From: Arenimonas sp. GDDSR-1
Lineage (GTDB): Bacteria > Pseudomonadota > Gammaproteobacteria > Xanthomonadales > Xanthomonadaceae
Assembly: GCF_025980345.1 (NCBI RefSeq)
Contig: NZ_JAPDUI010000020.1
Coordinates: 1-51,416 of the forward strand
DNA: 51,416 nt
Direction: 5' to 3'
Numbering within the stretch: position 1 is the first letter of the stretch; every line of letters starts with the position of its first letter. Made by a program: the position numbers and the translations under genes. Below the pieces are notes generated by a model that was given only the letters and a program-made list of their open reading frames with translations, searched no databases and was not told the origin of the DNA. Positions 26,229 through 36,700 of this stretch are shown here, piece by piece.

Positions 26229-28171
26229 GCCGGCACTTTAGCAAAAAACTCGCGGACATCGTCGAGTTTTCGGGTGCGTGGAAACGGCGGCAGGGATTGG
26301 ATGAAGGTTCTGCCGTAGTGTTTGTTGACCAAACGGGTATCGCCCATCATCAGTACGCCGCGGTCTTCGAAGGTGCGGATCAGACGGCCGACGCCCTGCT
26401 TGAGCGCAATGACCGCGGAGGGCACCTGCTCTTCCATGAACGGATTGCCGCCGCGCTGGCGCACCGATTCCAGTCGCGCTTCCAGGACCGGGTCATCGGG
26501 GGAAGCGAACGGCAGTTTGTCGATGATGACCACACTCAGGGCATCGCCGGCGACATCCACGCCTTCCCAGAAACTGGCGGCGCCCAGCAGCACGCCGTTG
26601 CCGGAAGTGCGGAAACGTTCGAGCAGTTCCATGCGCGGTGCCGTGCCCTGCACGAACAGCGGCCATGGCCCGCCTTCGAGCAGCTGCGCGGCCTGTTTCA
26701 GGGCGCGGTGCGAGGTGAACAGCAAAAAGGCACGGCCGCCGGACGCTTCCAGTACCGGACGTGCGGCATCGATCAACGCGTTGACGAAATTCGGGCTCGA
26801 CGGTTCCGGCATCGGATTGGGCAGATAGAACAGGCCCTGGTTCTGCCAGTCGAACGGGCTCGGTTGCACCAAGACACGGGGCTCATTCAAGCCGAGTTTT
26901 GCCGCCAGATGATCGACCGAATCATTGACCGCAAGCGTTGCCGAGGTCAGGATCCACGCGGCCTGGCTCTGCTCGCGGTACTGACGCAGCGGCGTCGAGA
27001 CGTCCATCGGCGTGGCGTTGAGGGTGATGCCGCGCTGGCTGAGTTCATACCAACGCACCGCTGCTGCGGGCACATCGGCATCCGCTTCGCGGTTCAGACC
27101 GCCGCACCACACGCACCAGCGCGACAGCAGCGCCTCGGCGCGTGCCGTGCATTGATCCAGCGCCGCCGAAGCACCGGCCTGCAACTGCAGGGCGGCCAGC
27201 AGCTCCTCGGCGGATTCCCGGACATCCTGCAGCGCGGCGAGGATTTTCGGCTGTGCGGCCAGAACCGCAGCCGAGGCCTTTCCGGGAACGGCTTCGCATT
27301 CGGCGCGTAGCTGCTTGATGCGCAGCTCGAGCGCTTTGACCGGCGACGCCAACAACACCGAACTGCCAGTGATTTTGCCCGATTCCAGCTGAACATCCTT
27401 GCCCAGATCGAGCCACTGCCGGGTACTGACCGACTCGCCGAAGAACTGCATGGCGAGTTCTGGGATCTGATGCGCTTCATCGAGAATGAACACCGAGGCG
27501 CCGGGCAGGACTTCGCCGAAGCCTTCCTGCTTGATGGCCAGATCGGCCAGCAGCAGATGGTGGTTGACCACCACGATGTCGGCGCTCTGCGCTTCCTGCC
27601 GCGCTTTGACCAGATGGCACTCGCTCCAGTACGGGCACTCGCTGCCCAGGCAGTTGTCGGCGGTGGAGCTGACCTGCGGCCAGACCGGGCTGTCTTCGGG
27701 AATGCTCGAGAGCTCCGCCAGATCGCCGCGCTTGGTCTTGCCGGCCCATTGCACGATGCGTTGGAAATGCTGCGTCGCTTCACGGCTGGCGAAGGTTTCG
27801 GATTTGGCTTGATCCATCCGGAACAGGCACAGATAGTTGGCCCGCCCTTTCAGCAAGGCGGAATGCACCGGCGTCGACAGGGCCTGTTTGATGCGCGGCA
27901 GATCGCGGTGATAGAGCTGGTCCTGCAGGGCTTTGGTGCCGGTGGAAATGATCACGCGCTTGCCGGACAGCAAAGCCGGCACCAGATAGGCATAGGTTTT
28001 ACCGGTACCGGTTCCGGCTTCGGCAATCAGCACCGCCCGGTCTTCGATGGCCTGCGCGATTTCACGCGACAGCGCCTGTTGGCTTTCACGGAACGCGAAA
28101 CCCTGCAGCCCGCGGGCCAGAAGACCGTCGGCCGAGAGCGCCACGGCGCACTGTTCCGTCCATTCCGACAT
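26225..28171 (-). CDS. yoaA: ATP-dependent DNA helicase of the DinG/YoaA family
   Basis: 648 residues from ATG 28171, which shares one base with the upstream TAA; the longer open frame was rejected because homology begins at MSEWTEQ. It is an XPD-like SF2 helicase: Walker A AEAGTGTGKTYAYL (~49-62), and four cysteines for a 4Fe-4S cluster (YLCLF near 120, then CLGSECPYWSEC near 170-181). The DEAH box is ILDEAHQIPE and motif VI lies in QGVGRLIRT. Length and adjacency to tsaB favour YoaA over DinG. YoaA acts with HolC at stalled forks; that role is carried over from E. coli. Confidence 0.92.
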   Translation of the reverse strand: MSEWTEQCAVALSADGLLARGLQGFAFRESQQALSREIAQAIEDRAVLIAEAGTGTGKTYAYLVPALLSGKRVIISTGTKALQDQLYHRDLPRIKQALSTPVHSALLKGRANYLCLFRMDQAKSETFASREATQHFQRIVQWAGKTKRGDLAELSSIPEDSPVWPQVSSTADNCLGSECPYWSECHLVKARQEAQSADIVVVNHHLLLADLAIKQEGFGEVLPGASVFILDEAHQIPELAMQFFGESVSTRQWLDLGKDVQLESGKITGSSVLLASPVKALELRIKQLRAECEAVPGKASAAVLAAQPKILAALQDVRESAEELLAALQLQAGASAALDQCTARAEALLSRWCVWCGGLNREADADVPAAAVRWYELSQRGITLNATPMDVSTPLRQYREQSQAAWILTSATLAVNDSVDHLAAKLGLNEPRVLVQPSPFDWQNQGLFYLPNPMPEPSSPNFVNALIDAARPVLEASGGRAFLLFTSHRALKQAAQLLEGGPWPLFVQGTAPRMELLERFRTSGNGVLLGAASFWEGVDVAGDALSVVIIDKLPFASPDDPVLEARLESVRQRGGNPFMEEQVPSAVIALKQGVGRLIRTFEDRGVLMMGDTRLVNKHYGRTFIQSLPPFPRTRKLDDVREFFAKVPA

Positions 28172-28677
28172 TACAGGCGCGCCGGAGGAACGAGCGTGCA
28201 CTCGTTGAGGTTCTTGGCCAGCTGCGGCGGCGGCAGACTCCGGCCCTGCGCCATCCGGGCGTAATGCAGGGTCAGCCAGTTGCGCCGGCACAGACTGCCG
28301 AGCTTGGCGCCGGAATCGAAGGAACGTTGCGCGTATTGCTCGGCCAGCATCCAATGTTGATTGCGGATGGCCAGTTCGGCACGGCTCTGCAACACCTGCG
28401 GATCGGACGGATTCATCTGAAGGGCCTGGTCCAACAGCTTTTCCGCCAGCGCGTAGTCGCCGCCGGCTTCGGCTGCCAGGGCATCGGTGTGCAGATCGAC
28501 GATGGCCTCGTCGGCCAGGGCCTGGAATACGACCTCGTTGCCGACTTCCGGCTGGGCACGGATTTTATCGAGCATCTGCTCCGGACTGAGGTCGCTGGCC
28601 GGCACGGTGGTCGTTTCCGTCCGGCTGCAGGCGGCAAGCACCAGTGCCAGCCCCAGCATCGTCGCAAGCCGCTTCAT
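28171..28677 (-). CDS. Predicted lipoprotein with TPR-like helices
   Basis: 168 residues from ATG 28677, which overlaps the mrcB stop (ATGA). The signal peptide MKRLATMLGLALVLAACS has a clear lipobox (LAAC), so residue 17 should be acylated. The rest is helical with a TPR-like unit (YALAEKLLDQALQMNPSDPQVL and a second WMLAEQYAQRSFD repeat). Its place directly after PBP1b suggests an outer-membrane or periplasmic partner of peptidoglycan synthesis, similar in position (not in sequence) to PBP activators; that link is inference. Confidence 0.82.
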   Translation of the reverse strand: MKRLATMLGLALVLAACSRTETTTVPASDLSPEQMLDKIRAQPEVGNEVVFQALADEAIVDLHTDALAAEAGGDYALAEKLLDQALQMNPSDPQVLQSRAELAIRNQHWMLAEQYAQRSFDSGAKLGSLCRRNWLTLHYARMAQGRSLPPPQLAKNLNECTLVPPARL

Positions 28678-31046
28678 GGCCGGTTCCGGACGTCCGGTGC
28701 GGGCGGCGTTTCCTCGGCGGGCGGCTGCTTGTCGCCAGTGAACCAATCGAGCCACGAGCCCGATTCCGCTTCGGCGGCAGGGCGTTCGCCGCAGGACACA
28801 TTGTCGGCGGGCAGATAACCGGCGATGAACACCGCGCGGCGCGCGCCCGGACAGTAATCTTCGGTGGTGGCGAAACGCGATGCATCCAGATAGGCCCATT
28901 CCAGACCCTCGCCGGAGATGCGCAGGGGCCGGCTCGGCAAACGATTGAACAACTGGGCCCAGACCCGCATGGCACCGGTGGCGCCGAACAGTCCGGTCGG
29001 TTCGTTCTTGTCGTTGCCGACCCAGATCACCGCCAGATGATCGCCGGTGTAGCCGGCATACCAGCTGTCCCGCGAGTCGTTGCTGGTGCCGGTTTTGCCG
29101 GCCGACTGCAAGTCGCCCAGACCTTCCGAAAGCAAAGCGCGTGCGGTACCGGAGGTGACCGTCTGCTGCAGTCCGAAAGCCAGCAGGCGTGCGGCCATGG
29201 CATCGCCGCTCTGCGCTTTGACCGGCTCTTTTTCGTATTTGCTGAGCGCCTTGCCCTGCGGATCCAGGACCGCACGCACCGACTGCAGCGGTTGCACGCG
29301 GCCGCCGGAGGCGAGGAACTGGTACATCTGCGACATGGTATAAACCGACAGATCAACCGAACCGAGCAGCAGCGAAGGACGTGCCTTGATCTTTTCACCG
29401 GTCAGGGCGTGGGTCAATTCTGCCACGCGCTCCGGACCGACCTGCATGCCCAGACGCACCGTGGCCTGGTTGTAGGAATTGGCCAGCGCCGACGACAGCG
29501 TGACCGTGCCATGGCTTTTGCGGTCGGAATTCTTCGGTTCCCAGATCTTGCCGTCTTCGGTATTTACCGCGACCGGGGCGTCGCTGATCCAGCTCGACAG
29601 TGACCAGTCATCCGGGCGGGCCAGCGCCAGCATGAACACGAAGGGTTTGATCAGCGAGCCGATCGGGCGCTTGGCGTCCACGGCGCGGTTGAAGCCGGGC
29701 GCGCTGACATTGCGGTTGCCGACGGCGGCGACGATATTGCCGGTGGCGGCTTCGGTGACGATGGCGCCGGCCTGCAGTTCGGGCCCCTTGTCACGCTGCA
29801 CGCGCGACAAGGTTCCGGTGACCGCTTTTTCCAGATAGGTCTGCGCCGACGGCGACAAGGTGGTCAACACGGTCAGACCCTGCCCGCTCAAATCATCGTT
29901 GTCGTAGTCTTTGGCCAGCTGCCGGCGCACGATATCGAGGAAGGCCGGCGCGCGGTTGCGGGCCAGTATGGGTTTCGCCACCACGCCCAAGGGGGCGGCC
30001 TTGGCTTTTTCGGCCTGCTCGGGCGTGAGCAGTCCGGCTTCGACGAACTCGTGGATGACAATGGCGCGGCGCTTGAGCGCGCGCTCCGGATGCTTGCGCG
30101 GATCCCAGTAATACGGGCCCTGCACCAGACCGATCAGCAAGGCGATTTCGTGGTCCTGCAGCTGCGAGACATCGCGGCCGAACCAGAAATCGGCACCGGC
30201 GGCGATGCCGTGAATGGATTGGTCGCCGACCTGGCCCAGATAGACCTGGTTGAGGTAGGCCTCGAGAATGGTTTTCTTGTCGAAGCGCGCTTCGATGATC
30301 AGCGCATACAGCGCTTCCTTGACCTTGCGCGTGATGGTTTTGGTATTGCTGAGAAACAGGCTGCGCACCAATTGCTGGGTCAGGGTGGAGGCGCCCTGCT
30401 CGAATCCGACTTCGCGGATATTGACATAGATGGCGCGCGCCACGCCCATCGGATCGATGCCGATGTGATTCTGGAAATTGCGGTCTTCGACCGCCTGCAG
30501 GCCCTCGACCAGCAGTTTCGGAACCCGGTCGATTTTGACCAGACGCCGCTCTTCGGTGTTGTTGCCGTAAAGCGTGGCGATGCGGACCGGATCGACCTTG
30601 GCCGACGCCAGACCACGCCGGGTTTCGGCATCCCGCACGACCGCCACGCGGCCGGAGACCAGCAGTACCTCGAGATGCCGCGACGGTACCTTGCCGTTGA
30701 CATCGAAGAATTCACGGGTGGTCAGCCGGAATCGCCCGCCATTCCGGCCGTAACTTCCGACCAGCGCACCGCGGCCGTCATCCTTGTAACCGCCGGCCTG
30801 GAGTTCGAGCTCGAAGCTGCTGCCATCGAGCGGCAGCCCCGGTTTGAGCACCAGCGGCCGTGCAAAGACTTTGGTCGGAACCTGCCAGTTGAGCTGGGCA
30901 AACTGGTCGCGGACCTGTTTGTCCAGGTACCAGATGTAGGGAACGCCGATGCCGATGCCGAGACCGACCGCAAGGAACAGCAGCCGCCACACCCCGCGTT
31001 TGAGCATGGATCCGTTGGGTGCCGCTTCGTTGTCGGTTGTATTCAC
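28674..31046 (-). CDS. mrcB: Penicillin-binding protein 1B (bifunctional glycosyltransferase/transpeptidase)
   Basis: 790 residues. A short cytoplasmic tail and one TM (~18-38) precede a UB2H-like domain (~55-150). The GT51 glycosyltransferase has the catalytic Glu in VEDRNF (~186-191) and GASTLTQQLVR (~218-228). The transpeptidase domain carries SLIK (Ser ~464), SYN (~524-526) and KTGTS (~651-655). The start is a GTG at 31046; Met14 is an alternative. It polymerises and cross-links peptidoglycan at the inner membrane. It lies 58 bases downstream of relA, with no visible terminator between. Confidence 0.94.
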   Translation of the reverse strand: MNTTDNEAAPNGSMLKRGVWRLLFLAVGLGIGIGVPYIWYLDKQVRDQFAQLNWQVPTKVFARPLVLKPGLPLDGSSFELELQAGGYKDDGRGALVGSYGRNGGRFRLTTREFFDVNGKVPSRHLEVLLVSGRVAVVRDAETRRGLASAKVDPVRIATLYGNNTEERRLVKIDRVPKLLVEGLQAVEDRNFQNHIGIDPMGVARAIYVNIREVGFEQGASTLTQQLVRSLFLSNTKTITRKVKEALYALIIEARFDKKTILEAYLNQVYLGQVGDQSIHGIAAGADFWFGRDVSQLQDHEIALLIGLVQGPYYWDPRKHPERALKRRAIVIHEFVEAGLLTPEQAEKAKAAPLGVVAKPILARNRAPAFLDIVRRQLAKDYDNDDLSGQGLTVLTTLSPSAQTYLEKAVTGTLSRVQRDKGPELQAGAIVTEAATGNIVAAVGNRNVSAPGFNRAVDAKRPIGSLIKPFVFMLALARPDDWSLSSWISDAPVAVNTEDGKIWEPKNSDRKSHGTVTLSSALANSYNQATVRLGMQVGPERVAELTHALTGEKIKARPSLLLGSVDLSVYTMSQMYQFLASGGRVQPLQSVRAVLDPQGKALSKYEKEPVKAQSGDAMAARLLAFGLQQTVTSGTARALLSEGLGDLQSAGKTGTSNDSRDSWYAGYTGDHLAVIWVGNDKNEPTGLFGATGAMRVWAQLFNRLPSRPLRISGEGLEWAYLDASRFATTEDYCPGARRAVFIAGYLPADNVSCGERPAAEAESGSWLDWFTGDKQPPAEETPPAPDVRNRP

Positions 31047-31104
31047 GGGAGTTCTATGGCCGGGTTCGGATCATTTTATCAGGTGGCGACAGCGCGCGTG
31101 CGCC

Positions 31105-33204
31105 TCAGAAGCGCCGGACTTCCAACACGCCGGGAACGGCATCCAGCTTACCCAGAAGCGCGCTGAGCTGTCCGAAATCGGCGACCTTGAGGTTCATTTT
31201 CAATTCAGCCATCGGACCGCCCTGCGACAAGGTGTTGACCCCGGCGATGTTGACGTTGGCCTGCGCGATCAGATTGGTCAGGTCCTTGAGCAGCCATTTG
31301 CGGTCATAGGCGCGGATCAGGATGGACACCTCGTAGCGGCCGTCTTCGCGGCTACCCCAGTTGACCGGCAGTTCCCGTTCCGGATGCTGGGCGATCAGGT
31401 AGGCCGCACTGGCACAGTTGGACCGGTGGATGCTGACCCCCTTGCCTTTGGTCAGGTAACCGACGATGGCGTCTCCGGGCACCGGCTGGCAGCAGCGCGC
31501 GAGCTGCATGAGCAGGTTGCCGACGCCTTCCACGGTCATGTCGCTGCGCCCGGTCTCCTTGCGCGGCGCGGGAGCCCTGCGCACCGGCGCGGCCTCAGCC
31601 GCCGGCTGCAGGTGTTCATGCAGGGCGCGGGTGATCAGGCTGGGGCTGATATCGCCAAGCGCCAGCGCGATGCACAGCTCGTCGCGGTCGGGCAGCTTGA
31701 ACTTCTCGAGTGCCGGTTTGAGATCGGCCTGCATCAGGGCAACGCGACGCAACTCCTTTTCCAGCAGCTCGCGGCCGTCTTCAAGGTTGCGCTGGCGGTC
31801 GAGCCGGAAGAAATAGGCGCGCACTTTATCGCGCGAGCGCGAGCTGGCCAGATAGCCGTTGGCCGCCAGCAGCCAGTCGCGTTTGGGCGCACCGGTCTTG
31901 CCGGTCATGATTTCGACGCGGTCGCCGGAACTGGGCTGGAATTCCAGCGGCACGATGCGCCCGTTGACTTTGGCGCCGCGGCAGCGGTGACCGACATCGG
32001 TATGCACGTGATAGGCGAAATCAAGCACGGTGCCTGCCGCCGGCAGATCGATGACCTCGCCTTTCGGCGTCAGCAGGTATTTGCGGTCCTCGACCAGTTC
32101 GGTGCCGAGTCCGGCCATCAGCACGGTATCGTCGGCGCCGCGGCTGTTCTCCAGCAGCTGGCGCATCTGCGCGATTTTCTTTTCGAACTCGCCCTGCGCC
32201 TTGCCGCCTTCCTTGTAGCGCCAGTGCGCGGCCACGCCCATCTCGGCATGTTCGTGCATTTTCCGGGTCCGGATCTGCACTTCCAGACCCAAGCCCTCGG
32301 GGCCGATGACCGCGGTATGCAGGCTTTGGTAATTGTTGCTCTTCGGCTGCGCGATATAATCGTCGAATTCGCCGGGAATCGGGGTCCACAGCTGGTGCAC
32401 CAGGCCCAGCACGCTGTAGCAAGCGGCGACATCGTCGACCAGCACGCGGATGGCACGGATGTCGTACAGCCCTTCGAAGTCCAGATTCTTGCGCTGCATC
32501 TTTTTCCAGATGCTGGTGATGTGCTTGGGCCGGCCGGCGACATCGGCGTCGATGCCGGCCTGGGCCAGCGCCGCGCGGATCTGCTGCGCGGCCTGCTCGA
32601 TGTAGCGTTCGCGCAATCCGCGTTTTTCCTGCAGCTGCCGTGCGATGGCCTGGTACTGCTCCGGCTTCATGATCCGGAATGCCAGATCCTCCAGCTCCCA
32701 TTTCAGCTGCCAGATGCCCAGACGGTTGGCCAGCGGCGCATGGATGTCGGCGGTCAGGTGCGCCAACGCCAGGCGCTCCGGTTCCGGCCAGGACACCGCC
32801 TTGCGCATCTGCACCAGCTGCCAGGCCAGCAGCACGATCAACACGCGCAGATCCAGAATAATCGCCAGCAAAAGACGGCGCAGTCCCTCGGCATTGCCGC
32901 TGCGTCCGTGCTGGCGGTAGATGTCCCAGACCTTGCGCGAGGCGGTCAGGCCGTCCAGCAGCCGGAGCTGCTCGGGCTTGAGGCTGAACTGTTCCGACTG
33001 CAGTGCCGGTGCCAGATAGACGGCGGCCGCCAGCAGCATGTCGGCATCGGCGGACAATCCCGACAGCACCTCCCAGAGCGCCAGCAGGTCTTCCTGGCCG
33101 GCGGCATCCAGATTCAGGGCGGCACTTGCCGCCACCGCCGCGAATTCCGGCTTCTGTTGCCAGGCGGCAAGTCGTTGGGACAGGTTGGCGGCGGCTTTGG
33201 GCAC
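31105..33204 (-). CDS. relA: RelA-type (p)ppGpp synthetase
   Basis: 699 residues from GTG 33204. The N-terminal hydrolase region lacks the HDxxED metal motif (~40-150), so hydrolysis is not expected. The synthetase domain has GRPKHITSIWKKM (~225-237) and the RelA-type EFDDY (~279-283), followed by NNYQSLHT. A TGS domain (LLTPKGEVIDLPAAGTVLDF), a ZFD/RIS region and a C-terminal ACT domain complete the ribosome-associated layout. It makes the stringent-response alarmone on uncharged-tRNA signals. It is slightly shorter than E. coli RelA (744). A separate SpoT-like hydrolase is expected elsewhere. Confidence 0.94.
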   Translation of the reverse strand: MPKAAANLSQRLAAWQQKPEFAAVAASAALNLDAAGQEDLLALWEVLSGLSADADMLLAAAVYLAPALQSEQFSLKPEQLRLLDGLTASRKVWDIYRQHGRSGNAEGLRRLLLAIILDLRVLIVLLAWQLVQMRKAVSWPEPERLALAHLTADIHAPLANRLGIWQLKWELEDLAFRIMKPEQYQAIARQLQEKRGLRERYIEQAAQQIRAALAQAGIDADVAGRPKHITSIWKKMQRKNLDFEGLYDIRAIRVLVDDVAACYSVLGLVHQLWTPIPGEFDDYIAQPKSNNYQSLHTAVIGPEGLGLEVQIRTRKMHEHAEMGVAAHWRYKEGGKAQGEFEKKIAQMRQLLENSRGADDTVLMAGLGTELVEDRKYLLTPKGEVIDLPAAGTVLDFAYHVHTDVGHRCRGAKVNGRIVPLEFQPSSGDRVEIMTGKTGAPKRDWLLAANGYLASSRSRDKVRAYFFRLDRQRNLEDGRELLEKELRRVALMQADLKPALEKFKLPDRDELCIALALGDISPSLITRALHEHLQPAAEAAPVRRAPAPRKETGRSDMTVEGVGNLLMQLARCCQPVPGDAIVGYLTKGKGVSIHRSNCASAAYLIAQHPERELPVNWGSREDGRYEVSILIRAYDRKWLLKDLTNLIAQANVNIAGVNTLSQGGPMAELKMNLKVADFGQLSALLGKLDAVPGVLEVRRF

Positions 33205-33217
33205 GGGGGTCCGGAAA

Positions 33218-33245
33218 AATACATTACACTAGGACAGTATGACAA
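33218..33245 (-). promoter_or_regulatory. Possible relA promoter in the divergent gap
   Basis: On the minus strand TTGTCA (33245-33240) and TGTATT (33223-33218) are separated by 16 bases, about 14 bases before the relA GTG. The 57-base gap 33205-33261 also has to hold the promoter of the small rightward gene. Confidence 0.35.
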
Positions 33246-33261
33246 AAATCCGGGGGCCGGC

Positions 33262-33720
33262 ATGAAACCTTTTCTTCTTTTTACCCTGCTTCTTTTCCCG
33301 CTCGGCAATGCCCTTGCGCAGCAGACCGATGCCGCCTCCCTGCGCGAACGCATGGGCGCGGAGCAGTTCAAAGCCGCCGGGCTGGACAAACTCAGCGCCG
33401 ACGAGCTGAAGCAGCTCGACAACTGGATTGCCGGGGTCAAGACCGTCGTGGTTGAAAAGGTCGTTGAAAAACAGGTCGAAAAACCGGCCGAGGATTTCTC
33501 GGACATCAACAGCGCATTGGTCGGCGAGTTCCGCGGCTGGCGCGGCTACACCGAATTCACTCTGGCCAACGGCCAGGTCTGGATGCAGGCGGCGTCCGGC
33601 GAACTGTACACCAGCAAGCTGACCAACCCGAAAGTGCGCATCGTGCACAGCTACATGTCGGGCTGGAAGCTTCAGGTCGAAGGCTACAACAGCTGGGTCA
33701 AGGTCCGCCGCATCAAGTAA
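33262..33720 (+). CDS. Small exported protein of unknown function with a C-terminal beta/SH3-like domain
   Basis: 152 residues from ATG 33262. The signal peptide MKPFLLFTLLLFPLGNALA is followed by a conserved-looking amphipathic segment (LRERMGAEQFKAAGLDKLSA, ~27-46) and a Val/Glu/Lys-rich linker. The beta-rich tail is rich in aromatic residues (FRGWRGYTEF, QVWMQAA, WKLQVEGYNSWVKV). I recognise the pattern as one seen in Xanthomonad hypothetical proteins but cannot name it. It is the only plus-strand gene between 25.1 and 39.7 kb, divergent from relA, and its last 8 bases overlap the end of hrpA on the other strand. Confidence 0.85.
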   Translation: MKPFLLFTLLLFPLGNALAQQTDAASLRERMGAEQFKAAGLDKLSADELKQLDNWIAGVKTVVVEKVVEKQVEKPAEDFSDINSALVGEFRGWRGYTEFTLANGQVWMQAASGELYTSKLTNPKVRIVHSYMSGWKLQVEGYNSWVKVRRIK

Positions 33721-36700
33721 GCAGGTCCATCTGGCGGGAAAGATGCTTGCGGGAAACCGCGCCCTTGAGTGCCAGTTCCTGCGCGAAAATCTGCACATTC
33801 AGTTCTTCGACGTCCTGACGGAACCGTCGGCTTTCGGCCGTATCCGCAGATCGGACCAGCATCCTGAGCACCGCATCGTTGAACGGCTTGGCCTCGAGCA
33901 GACGCGCCTGGTCCTTGACCGGATCCAGCAGTGCCCGTTCCAGACGAAGCTGCAGGGCTTTCAGATACCGGGGCAGTTGCTTCAGAAACGCCGCCGGATG
34001 CGCCGCAAGAAAGCCCGGGAACACCAAGCGCTCCAGATGCGCTTTGATATCGGCCAGATTGCCGCTGGCCCAGCCCATCAGTTCGGGTTTGAGCTGCGCG
34101 CGGATGCGCGCGGTGGTGGCCATGCAGTCCTGCAGGAGCGTCAGCACACTCATGCTCTCGCCGAACAAGGCCGCGGCAAGGGTCTTGGCCACCGCATCGA
34201 ATTCGGCGCGGCTGCGGATTTCGGCATAATCGCCCTGCATCAGGGCATTGCAGGCGGCCTGCACGCAATCGGCGCGCAGGCGTTCAGCCGATTCCAGCGT
34301 GGCATACAGCAGCCCGAGACGCGGATCGACCGGCAACTGCTTGGCCGCGGACTTGCGTTTGTCGCGCAGGCTTTCCATCAGGAAGTGACGGACCGCCGCC
34401 GAGTGCAGGCGCTGCGCTTCGGGCCGTGACGCCACGGCGCGCAGATGCACGGCGCCGTCTTCCAGCACCAAGGCCGGATAAGCGGTCAGGCCTTCGGCGG
34501 TGGTCAATTCCGCGGCAATGGCCTGGTCCGGAAAGCCGGCCAAGGCGGCATCGCCAAAGCCCTGCCCGGCCTGTTCGGAAAAGGCCCGCTCGGCCAGCGC
34601 CGAATAGCGCTGCTGCAATTCCGCCAGATTGCGGGACTGGGCCAGAACCTGTCCGTTGCGGTCGGCCAGACGCAGATTGATCTGCAGGTGCGGCTCCAGA
34701 ACGGCTTCCTTGAAATCCAAGGCCGTCACCGGGGCGCCGGTGCTGCGGGTCAGGAAGCGGGCCAACGCCCCTTCGAATGCATCGGCATCGGGTTCGGGAA
34801 ACGCCTGGGAAAATGCACGGGCGAAATCCGGCGCCGGCACATAATTGCGCCGGAGCGTCTTGGGCAGTGCGCGGATCAAAGCCGCCGCCTTTTCCTCGAT
34901 CAGTCCGGGCACCAGCCAGCTCAGACGCGATTCGTCCAAGGCATTCAACAGATGGATCGGCACATCCAGGGTGACGCCGTCATCGGCCTGACCCGGCGCA
35001 AAGGCATAATGCAAAGCCAGACGGTTGCTGCCGAGCACGAAATAGTCGGGAAACAAGGCGATGCCGCTCTGCTCGGCCAGCATCAGATCGCTGCTTCGCC
35101 AGAGCAGACCCTGCTTTTTCGCCTCCGGCAAGGCGCGGAACCACTTGTCGAGCGACTCCGAGGAACAGATTTCCGGCGGTATCCGGTCCAGATACCAGCG
35201 CTCCTGCCAGTGCTCATCGACCACCAGTCCGCTGCGGCGCTGCTTGGCTTCCTCGTCATGCGCTTTGGCCAGCGTCTGCAGATTGCGCGACACGAATCCC
35301 GCACGCGTGTTGATTTCACCGGTCAGCAGCGCCTGACGGATGAAAATACCGCGTGCCTCCTCGGGAAACAGGCCGCCGTAGTGCACGGGTTTTTTGGCCA
35401 CCAGCAACAGGCCGAGCAGACTGATCTGGCAATGACCGACCACCCGGCCCTGTCGGCGCGACCAATGCGGATCATGGTAAGTGCGGGTCAGCAGATGCGG
35501 GCATTCCTCGACCAGCCAATCCGGTTCGATGCGCGCCGCCATCAATCCCCAGACTTTCTGGGTATCCAGCAGATTGCCGACCAGACACCAGGACGGCGGC
35601 TGTTTGGCCAGCGGTGATGCCGGAAACAGGTTGAACCGGCGCTGGCGCGGCGCATCGAAGCCGCCTTTGTCATTGCGGTGGCCCACCTGGGTCGGCAGAC
35701 CGGCCAGCAGCGCGCGGTGGATCAGCCGGTAATGCTGGGACGCGGCTTTGGCATCAGCGGACTGGGCCAACAGTTTCGACTCGATGGCATCCCAGGCAGT
35801 CAACGGCCATTGCAGTTCCTGGCAGCTGATCAGCAGCTGCCGATGCAGTTCCCGCCATTCGCGCATGCGCAGATACGACAGGAAATGGCGCTCGCACCAT
35901 TTGCGCAGCTGGCTCTGGCTCAGGTCCTCGTGCGCCGTCCGGTAGGCCCGCCAGAGATGGATGACACCGAGGAATTCCGATGCGGCATCCTGGAACAGGC
36001 GGTGCGCATTATCCGCCGCCTCCTTGGCATCGGCCGGCCGTTCGCGCGGATCTGCAATGCCCATGAAAGCGGCGATGACGGTCATTTCATGCAGTACGTC
36101 ATGGCCGTTGGCGGCGACCAGCATCCGCGCCAGCTTGACGTCCACCGGCAGGCGCGCCATCTGTCGGCCGATGGCGGTCAACTGGCGCTGGCCGTCGATG
36201 GCACCGAGTTCGGTCAGGTTCTGCCAGCCGTCGTTGATGGCGCGCGCATCCGGCATGTCGATGAACGGGAATTTCTCGAGCGCGCCCAGACGCAGATGCA
36301 GCATGCGCAGGATGACGCCGGCCAGCGAAGCCCGGCGGATTTCCGGATCGGTGAATTGCGGACGTTGATTGAAATCGTCTTCGCTGTACAGCCGGTAGCA
36401 GATGCCCGATGAAATCCGGCCGCAGCGGCCCTTGCGCTGGTTGGCGCTGGCCTGCGAAATCGGTTCGATCTGCAGCCGGTCCATTTTCTGGCGCGGCGAA
36501 TACCGCTTGACCCGGGCCAGGCCCGGATCGATGACATAGCGGATGCGCGGTACCGTCAGCGAGGTTTCCGCGACGTTGGTGGCCAGCACGATGCGTCGGC
36601 CGCGGTCGGGATGGAACACGCGGTCCTGGTCCTTGGCCGATAGCCGCGCATACAGGGGCAGCACGTCGGTGGCCCGGTATTTCCGGCGCGACAGGGCCAG

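Noticed and set aside
31105-33204. A bifunctional SpoT/Rel call.
   Set aside because: The HDxxED hydrolase motif is absent and the synthetase has the RelA-type EFDD sequence.
30949-33261. Long plus-strand open frame upstream of, and in frame with, the small exported protein.
   Set aside because: It is antisense to mrcB and relA; a signal peptide and good start at 33262 define the real gene.
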